From: Gemmatimonadota bacterium
GTDB lineage: Bacteria > Gemmatimonadota > Gemmatimonadetes > Gemmatimonadales > Gemmatimonadaceae
DNA: 46,122 nt
Direction of reading: 5' to 3'
Assembly (NCBI GenBank): GCA_031127075.1
Contig: JARIFA010000011.1
Location: forward strand, 1 to 46,122
Positions 41,310 through 46,122 of the stretch are shown here, piece after piece. How positions within the stretch are numbered: position 1 is the first letter of the stretch; each line of letters begins with the position of its first letter. The notes beneath the pieces are model-generated. The model saw only the letters and a program-made list of their open reading frames with translations. It did not search any database and was not told the DNA's origin. A program made the translations under genes and the position numbers.

Positions 41310-42893
41310 ATGCGCCGCCCCGTGAATGTCCTGCCCCTCGCCGTCGCACCCGTGCGGTCGATCCCCCGCACGATGGCTTCCGTCGTCCACGTCGCGCTGC
41401 TCGCGACGGTGGCGGCGCTCTCGGCGCTGGCACCGCTCGCGCAACCGTTGGCGGCGCAGGAGGAGGCCGCCTCGCTCCGGGCGCGCGTGGTGGCGCGTGG
41501 CCGGTCGCTCGAACTCCCGGGCGCGTGGACGCCGCCGCCCGGGGACGCCCTCGTGCACCACACCTCGGGGTTCGCCAAGACGCTCTGCTCCGCCGTCTTC
41601 ATCACGGGGCTCGATGCCGCAGACGCCGCGGCGAACGTCGGCTTCTTCACCGGGCCGCTGGCGTACCGACGCTTCGTGGTCGACACCGTCGTCGATCGGG
41701 CGCGACAGGAGGTGCGCCTCACGCTCGCCAACGGGGTGACGCGCGTCGCGCGGAAGGTCGGGAGCCAGGGATGCGTCACGCTGCCGGTGGGGCAGGACTC
41801 GCTCTTCTTCCGTCCCTCGACGGTCCGGCCGAACCTCCCCGACGCGGCCACCACCGCGTGGCCGATGGGTGACGTGCTGCCGCGCACGGCGTTTCCGGCG
41901 GGGATCGATTCCGCGGCGATCGCCGCCGCCGCTGACGTGGCCTTCGGGCCACCGGAGGCGATGACCCTCGGGCTGGTGATCACTTACCGCGGGCGGATCG
42001 TCGCCGAGCGGTATGCCCCGGGCATCGGGATCCACACGCCCCTCGAGAGCTGGTCGATGGGGAAGAGCCTCACCGGGACACTCGTCGCCCGGCTGATCCA
42101 GCAAGGGGTGTACACGCTCGAGCAGCCGGCACCTTTCCCCGAGTGGCAGACCGCGGGCGACCCACGGCAGTCGATCCGCATCATGGACATCATGCGGATG
42201 TCGAGTGGGCTGCGGATCCGCGCACCGCAGGATCCGGATTGGGATGATGCCTCTGGCTACCCGGACCACCTCTACCTCTACACGGGTGGGGTGAACTCGT
42301 ACACCTACGCCGCTACGCGACCCCAGCAGTGGCCACCGAATACGGTGGGGCGCTACCGCAACGTCGACCCCGTGCTCGCCAGCTACCTCGTGCGGCTCGG
42401 CGTCGAGCGGCTCGGGCAGGACTACCACAGCTTCCCACAGCGCGCGCTCTTCGACAAGCTCGGGATGCGCGACGCGGTGCTCGAGACGGACCCCTACGGC
42501 AACTTCCTCGGGCAGGGGTACGAGATGATCGCCGCGCGCGACTGGGCGCGCCTCGGCAACCTCTACCTACAGGACGGCGTCTGGAACGGTGAGCGGCTCC
42601 TGCCGGCGGGGTACGTCGCGCACGTGAAGACGCTCGCCCCCGCGTGGGTGGCGGATGGGCGTCTCGTGTACGGTGGTGGGTTCTTCTGGGTGAACGGCGA
42701 CGGCGCGACTCCCGTCCCGACGGACGCTTATTCGATGCAGGGTGCCGGCGGACAGAGCGTGACCATCATCCCGTCACACGATCTCGTGGTGGTGCGGATC
42801 GGGAAGTATCGCGGGGCGGGCGCGGGCGGTCGCGCGCTCGATGAAGGCTTCCGTCGCCTGCTGCGGGTCGTCCCGCCGGTCGCTCGCCGGTAG
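41310..42893 (+). CDS. Exported class C beta-lactamase-fold serine hydrolase
   Basis: 527 residues from ATG 41310 (GGAG 5 nt upstream). An alternative ATG at 41373 begins a cleaner signal peptide ending QPLAAQ. The catalytic fold occupies about 220-520: the nucleophile tetrad Ser249-Met-Gly-Lys252 and the Tyr349-Arg-Asn351 motif are present. Layout and motifs are closer to 6-aminohexanoate-dimer hydrolase/esterase-type serine hydrolases than to true AmpC beta-lactamases. The N-terminal 190 residues form an additional domain that I do not recognise. It sits 19 nt after the carrier gene; activity against peptides, esters or nylon-like amides cannot be decided. Confidence 0.85.
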   Translation: MRRPVNVLPLAVAPVRSIPRTMASVVHVALLATVAALSALAPLAQPLAAQEEAASLRARVVARGRSLELPGAWTPPPGDALVHHTSGFAKTLCSAVFITGLDAADAAANVGFFTGPLAYRRFVVDTVVDRARQEVRLTLANGVTRVARKVGSQGCVTLPVGQDSLFFRPSTVRPNLPDAATTAWPMGDVLPRTAFPAGIDSAAIAAAADVAFGPPEAMTLGLVITYRGRIVAERYAPGIGIHTPLESWSMGKSLTGTLVARLIQQGVYTLEQPAPFPEWQTAGDPRQSIRIMDIMRMSSGLRIRAPQDPDWDDASGYPDHLYLYTGGVNSYTYAATRPQQWPPNTVGRYRNVDPVLASYLVRLGVERLGQDYHSFPQRALFDKLGMRDAVLETDPYGNFLGQGYEMIAARDWARLGNLYLQDGVWNGERLLPAGYVAHVKTLAPAWVADGRLVYGGGFFWVNGDGATPVPTDAYSMQGAGGQSVTIIPSHDLVVVRIGKYRGAGAGGRALDEGFRRLLRVVPPVARR

Positions 42894-42934
42894 GGGCGAG
42901 ACCAGCCGCGGGTGGTCCGCTCCGGGGCTCGCGG

Positions 42935-43906
42935 TCAGTAGCCCCGGGCGCGGTCGATCGCCCACCGTGGCCGTTCGCCGCCTTCGATCGCGGCGAGGCA
43001 CTCCAGGAAGCCGTCCGCGGCCCCTTCGACCGTCGTGAGCCCCGAGCAGTGCGGGGAGATGATCACGCGTGGGTCGCGCCAGAGCGGCGAGTCGGGAGGA
43101 AGCGGTTCCGTCACGAAGACATCGAGCGCCGCGCCGCGCAGGCACCCCGCCTCGAGCGCCTCGGGGATCGCCGACTCCTCCACCGCGCTACCGCGGCCCG
43201 CATTGAGGAGTACCGCCCCGCGGCACCGCGCGAGCAGGTCGCGCGAGATGAGGCCGCGGGTCGCCGGGGTGTCGGGGACGACGACGATGAGCCAATCACA
43301 GTGCGGCACGAGCGCGGGGAGCGCGTCGGTTTGATGCACCGCGGTGAAGTGCCCGGCGGTCGCGGTCCCACTGCGTGAGACCCCGATGACCTCGACGCCG
43401 AGCGGTGTGAGCACGCGGGCGATGGCGCGGCCGATGTCCCCGGTGCCGACGATCAGGGCGCGCGTGCCGGCGAGCGGGCGCACCGGTGGCTCCGCCCAGC
43501 GCGCGACCCCCTGTGCGGCCGAGAGGGCTGGGAGCGCCTGGGTGAAGGCGAGCATCCGCGCGAGTGCCCACTCGGCGATCGGGGGACCGAACGACTGGGG
43601 GGAACGCGTCAGCAGGATCGAGTCGGGCAACGCGCCCGGCGCGAGCCAGGGATCGACGCCGGCGCCGGTGGAATGCACCCAACGGACCCCGCCGAGGTCA
43701 GCCGGAGATGGACGGCGGAATCCGACGTAGGCCTCGGCCCAGGCGAGGTCGTCCGGCGTGACCGCGGTGTGCGGCACCGCGCGGAGTTCGAGCGCCGGTC
43801 GCGCGGTGTGGATCCGTGCCGCGACGGCCTCAGCATGCGAGGCGCCGACGAGGATCCGGCGGGGCAGGGCGGGGAGCGGGGCGGCGGTGGGGTCGAGGGC
43901 GGTCAT
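42935..43906 (-). CDS. D-2-hydroxyacid dehydrogenase
   Basis: A 323-residue NAD(P)-dependent oxidoreductase that interconverts 2-oxo acids and D-2-hydroxy acids. The Rossmann motif GTGDIG follows the first domain; the catalytic triad is complete: Arg238 (NAGRGS), Glu267 (VTEPLP) and His286 (SPHCSG). The family covers glyoxylate/hydroxypyruvate reductases and phosphoglycerate dehydrogenases; the length without an ACT domain favours a glyoxylate/hydroxypyruvate-type reductase, but the substrate is open. ATG 43906 is chosen over 43945; the longer version would cover the promoter region shared with the divergent M20 gene. Confidence 0.9.
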   Translation of the reverse strand: MTALDPTAAPLPALPRRILVGASHAEAVAARIHTARPALELRAVPHTAVTPDDLAWAEAYVGFRRPSPADLGGVRWVHSTGAGVDPWLAPGALPDSILLTRSPQSFGPPIAEWALARMLAFTQALPALSAAQGVARWAEPPVRPLAGTRALIVGTGDIGRAIARVLTPLGVEVIGVSRSGTATAGHFTAVHQTDALPALVPHCDWLIVVVPDTPATRGLISRDLLARCRGAVLLNAGRGSAVEESAIPEALEAGCLRGAALDVFVTEPLPPDSPLWRDPRVIISPHCSGLTTVEGAADGFLECLAAIEGGERPRWAIDRARGY

Positions 43907-43932
43907 GCGAAGGGAAAGGTGCGTGCCGCCCG

Positions 43933-43938
43933 TATATT
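43933..43938 (+). promoter_or_regulatory. Putative -10 box for the M20 peptidase gene
   Basis: TATATT lies about 42 nt before ATG 43981. Its complement could also serve the divergent dehydrogenase, whose start is 27 nt to the left. The leader has GGGAGA before the ATG. Confidence 0.4.
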
Positions 43939-43980
43939 CCGACATCCCTCCACCGGCCCGTGCGCCGGGAGATCGCCGCC

Positions 43981-45456
43981 ATGAAACGCGTCCTCCTGAC
44001 CCTCGTCTCTCTGCTCGCCCTGGGCTTCGGCGTGCTCGTCGCCGGGGCGGTCCGCGTGCCGGCTCCGGCGCCGGCCGCCGCCGTCGGGACAGCGGTGACG
44101 ATCGACTCGGCGCGCGCCATCGAACGGCTCGCGAAGGCGGTGCGTCTGCCGACCGTCTCGTACGGGTCCGGACAGCCGATCGACACGGCGGCCTTCCTCG
44201 GTTTCCACGCGTTGCTCGCGGCCGAGTTCCCGCTCGCGCACGCCGCGCTCACCCGCGAGGTCGTGGGTGGGCTGAGTCTGCTCTACACCTGGCGTGGGCA
44301 GGACACAACGAAGGCGCCGGTGGTCCTGATGGGGCATATGGACGTGGTGCCGGTCCCCGAGGCCAACCTCGCCGAGTGGTCGCACGCCCCGTTCTCCGGG
44401 GCCGTGGCGGATGGGTATGTCTGGGGGCGTGGCACGCTCGACGACAAGACGACGGTCCTCTCGACGCTCGAGGCGGTCGAGGGATTGCTCGCCGCCGGCT
44501 ACGCGCCGCCGCGGACCGTTTATCTGACGTTCGGGCACGATGAGGAAGTCGGCGGGCTGTTTGGCGCGAAGGCGATCGTCGACACGTTGGTCGCGCGTGG
44601 GGTGCGGCCCGCGATGGTGGTGGACGAGGGGGGCTTCATGGCGAGCGGCCTCCTCCCAGGGCTCTCGGGCCGGTCGGCGATCGTCGGGATCGCGGAGAAG
44701 GGGTACGTCTCGCTGAGGCTGACGGCGATCGCGAAGGGGGGGCACTCGTCGATGCCGACCGAGCGCACCGCGGTCGGCGCGCTCGCGCGGGCGGTCACGC
44801 GGCTCGAGGCGACGCCGTTCGACGACCGGCTCGAGGGGCCGACCCGCGCGATGCTCGAAGCGCTGGCGCCGTATATGCCCTTCAGCAACAAGCTCGTACT
44901 CGGGAATCTGGGCCTCACCGGACCGCTGATGTCGCGGCTGCTGCGCGGCTCGCCGATGGGAGGTGCCTTCCTGCACACGACAATCGCCCCGACGATGCTC
45001 GACGCCGGGGTGAAGGACAATGTCCTGCCGCCGGAGGCGACGGCGGTGGTGAACTTCCGCATCCGGCCGGGCGAGACGGTCGCCGATGTCATCGCGCACG
45101 TGCGGGCGGCCGTGGCGGACACCCTTGTCCGCGTCGAGCCGCTCGACCGGGTGCAGGTGGACCCCTCCCCCGTCTCCGACGTGCACTCCGAGGCGTACGG
45201 GCTGATCGCCGAGACGATCCGTGCGATGTCGCCGGGGGTGGTGCTGCCGGTGGTCCCCTATCTCGTGCCGGGGGGGACCGATGCCAAGCATTGGAGTGCG
45301 TACTCGGATCGGGTGTTCCGTTTCCTTCCCGTCCCGCTCGGTGAGGGTGACCAGGCGCGCATCCACGGCGTGAATGAGCGCGTCAGCGTCGCGGACTACG
45401 CGAGCGCCGTCGGCTTCTTCAGCGGTCTCCTGCGTGGGATCGATCGGTTGCCGTGA
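43981..45456 (+). CDS. M20-family metallopeptidase (carboxypeptidase S / PM20D1 type)
   Basis: 491 residues with an N-terminal signal anchor or signal peptide (about 5-25). Di-zinc ligands are recognisable: GHMDVVPV (His, Asp), GTLDDK (Asp), the catalytic Glu pair in GHDEEVGG, the Asp/Glu in VVDEGG and the C-terminal His in IHGVNE. The SMP-type dimerisation insert (GGHSSMPTERTAVGAL) is present. Relatives hydrolyse peptides or N-acyl amino acids. ATG 43981 has GGGAGA upstream. It is divergent from the dehydrogenase gene. Confidence 0.92.
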   Translation: MKRVLLTLVSLLALGFGVLVAGAVRVPAPAPAAAVGTAVTIDSARAIERLAKAVRLPTVSYGSGQPIDTAAFLGFHALLAAEFPLAHAALTREVVGGLSLLYTWRGQDTTKAPVVLMGHMDVVPVPEANLAEWSHAPFSGAVADGYVWGRGTLDDKTTVLSTLEAVEGLLAAGYAPPRTVYLTFGHDEEVGGLFGAKAIVDTLVARGVRPAMVVDEGGFMASGLLPGLSGRSAIVGIAEKGYVSLRLTAIAKGGHSSMPTERTAVGALARAVTRLEATPFDDRLEGPTRAMLEALAPYMPFSNKLVLGNLGLTGPLMSRLLRGSPMGGAFLHTTIAPTMLDAGVKDNVLPPEATAVVNFRIRPGETVADVIAHVRAAVADTLVRVEPLDRVQVDPSPVSDVHSEAYGLIAETIRAMSPGVVLPVVPYLVPGGTDAKHWSAYSDRVFRFLPVPLGEGDQARIHGVNERVSVADYASAVGFFSGLLRGIDRLP

Positions 45457-45538
45457 GCGGTCGCGTGATTGGCATGACGTTCGTCGCCTCCGCTCGCTCG
45501 GTGGTGAACCCTTTCTCCTCGCTCTGCGTTCGACTGAC

Positions 45539-45997
45539 ATGACGTCACTCTCGCGCCGCTCCATCGCCCTCGCCAGCGTCCTCGCGCTCGGCGCCCCGTT
45601 CACCTCGCTCGCCGCGCAGGGGGGCACCGCCTCGGCGGCGGCGCCCGCGGCGCCCTCACCGGAGATCTTCTTCCGCTCCCCGGCGAACGGCGCGACGGTC
45701 GGCCCGACCTTTCCGGTGGTCTTCGGGCTCCGGAACTACGGCGTCGCGCCGGCCGGGGTGCGGATGCCGAACACGGGCCACTTCCACGTGCTGATCGACA
45801 CGGAGGTGCCGGCCGCCGGGGTGGTGATCCCGGGCGATTCGCTGCATCGGCACTTCGGGGCGGGGCAGATCGAGACGATGCTGACCCTCGCGCCTGGGAC
45901 GCACACGCTGCGCCTCGTCCTCGGCGATGCCGATCACAAGGTGATCGGCCCGGCCCTCGTGAGCGCGCCGATCCGTGTGACGGTCCGACCGCGCTGA
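45539..45997 (+). CDS. DUF4399-domain exported protein
   Basis: A 152-residue exported protein. The signal peptide ends TSLAAQ. The body matches DUF4399: EIFFRSPANGATVGPTFPVVFGLRNYGVAPAG, then NTGHFHVLID, a His-containing loop (HRHFGAGQ), and TLAPGTHTLRLVLGDADHKV. The conserved His residues (GHFH, HRHFG, DHK) look like a metal site in a small beta sandwich, but the function is unknown. ATG 45539 has no good Shine-Dalgarno; it lies 82 nt after the peptidase gene. Confidence 0.88.
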   Translation: MTSLSRRSIALASVLALGAPFTSLAAQGGTASAAAPAAPSPEIFFRSPANGATVGPTFPVVFGLRNYGVAPAGVRMPNTGHFHVLIDTEVPAAGVVIPGDSLHRHFGAGQIETMLTLAPGTHTLRLVLGDADHKVIGPALVSAPIRVTVRPR

Positions 45998-46038
45998 GCG
46001 TGGGGTGAGCGTCGCGTGAGCGCGGCGTGATGCAAGAC

Positions 46039-46067
46039 GGCCCGCGCGCCCCATGGGCGCGCGGGCC
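46039..46067 (+). terminator. GC-rich hairpin terminator after the DUF4399 gene
   Basis: A 13-bp stem of GGCCCGCGCGCCC-type sequence with a 3-nt loop, 41 nt after the stop. The downstream tail has few T's, so termination may be only partly intrinsic. It is nearly symmetric and could also serve a convergent gene beyond the right edge; nothing coding can be supported in 46068-46122. Confidence 0.5.
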
Positions 46068-46122
46068 GGCGGCCGTCGTTCCGTCCCACGGGCAGGTGCG
46101 GCGGGCGGGCTCCAGCCGCACG

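Noticed and set aside
41310-42893. True AmpC beta-lactamase resistance gene
   Set aside because: Only the SxxK and YxN motifs support the fold; sequence style is that of general serine hydrolases and there is no AmpR or resistance context.
46068-46122. Leftward gene ending at the right window edge
   Set aside because: Two minus-strand frames stay open here, but only about 55 bases are available and no motif supports coding.

Overview
This 46-kb window is very GC-rich (roughly 70% by eye), almost wall-to-wall coding, and chromosomal in character. No tRNA, rRNA, insertion sequence, phage gene or CRISPR array was seen. The gene set points to a Gemmatimonadota (Gemmatimonadetes) chromosome: BTAD/SARP-like regulators fused to AAA ATPases, zinc-ribbon Ser/Thr kinases, LPP20/DUF4384 lipoproteins, a class II ribonucleotide reductase, and signal peptides ending in Ala-Gln. 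The taxon is inferred from gene content and style, not from a marker-gene tree.

Layout. (1) 1-8914: two paralogous BTAD-type regulators, one leftward and cut by the window edge, one rightward and membrane-anchored, flank purA. A strongly paired RNA structure with a perfect terminator lies just before purA. A set of three lipoproteins follows. (2) 8992-18922: rightward housekeeping genes: glyS, dat, two small proteins (one resembling a ubiquitin-like beta-grasp fold), a histone-deacetylase-family amidohydrolase, corA, a Ser/Thr kinase, priA, a hypothetical gene, a Fur-family regulator and ccdA. (3) 18919-23788: leftward envelope genes: an outer-membrane barrel, an ABC half-exporter with a degenerate catalytic site, a lipoprotein gamma-glutamyltransferase and another exported protein. 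(4) 23808-27312: a tightly overlapping peptidoglycan-recycling operon, murQ-anmK-GH3, whose GH3 member has lost the NagZ catalytic residues. (5) 27316-31606: a leftward overlapping module of kinase, PP2C phosphatase and FHA-serine protease. (6) 31821-34739: a large exported metallopeptidase/propeller/barrel protein. (7) 35225-45997: nrdJ behind a 485-nt relatively AT-rich leader, a Pr6Pr membrane protein, a MatB-like acyl-CoA ligase with a MatC-like carrier, a serine hydrolase, a 2-hydroxyacid dehydrogenase, an M20 peptidase and a DUF4399 protein.

Two themes cut across the window. First, several genes have no Shine-Dalgarno sequence but carry a TAnnnT-like box 5-7 nt before the start codon, which suggests leaderless transcription. 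The 19-bp gap between murQ and its divergent neighbour appears to be a symmetric bidirectional leaderless promoter. Second, several proteins keep their fold but have lost catalytic residues: the NagZ-like GH3, the ABC exporter Walker B and the first BTAD protein's Walker A. No single cluster is clearly a new defence or biosynthetic system. The best candidates for something undescribed are the structured RNA before purA, the small ubiquitin-like pair, the degenerate GH3 in the recycling operon and the transmembrane BTAD regulator.
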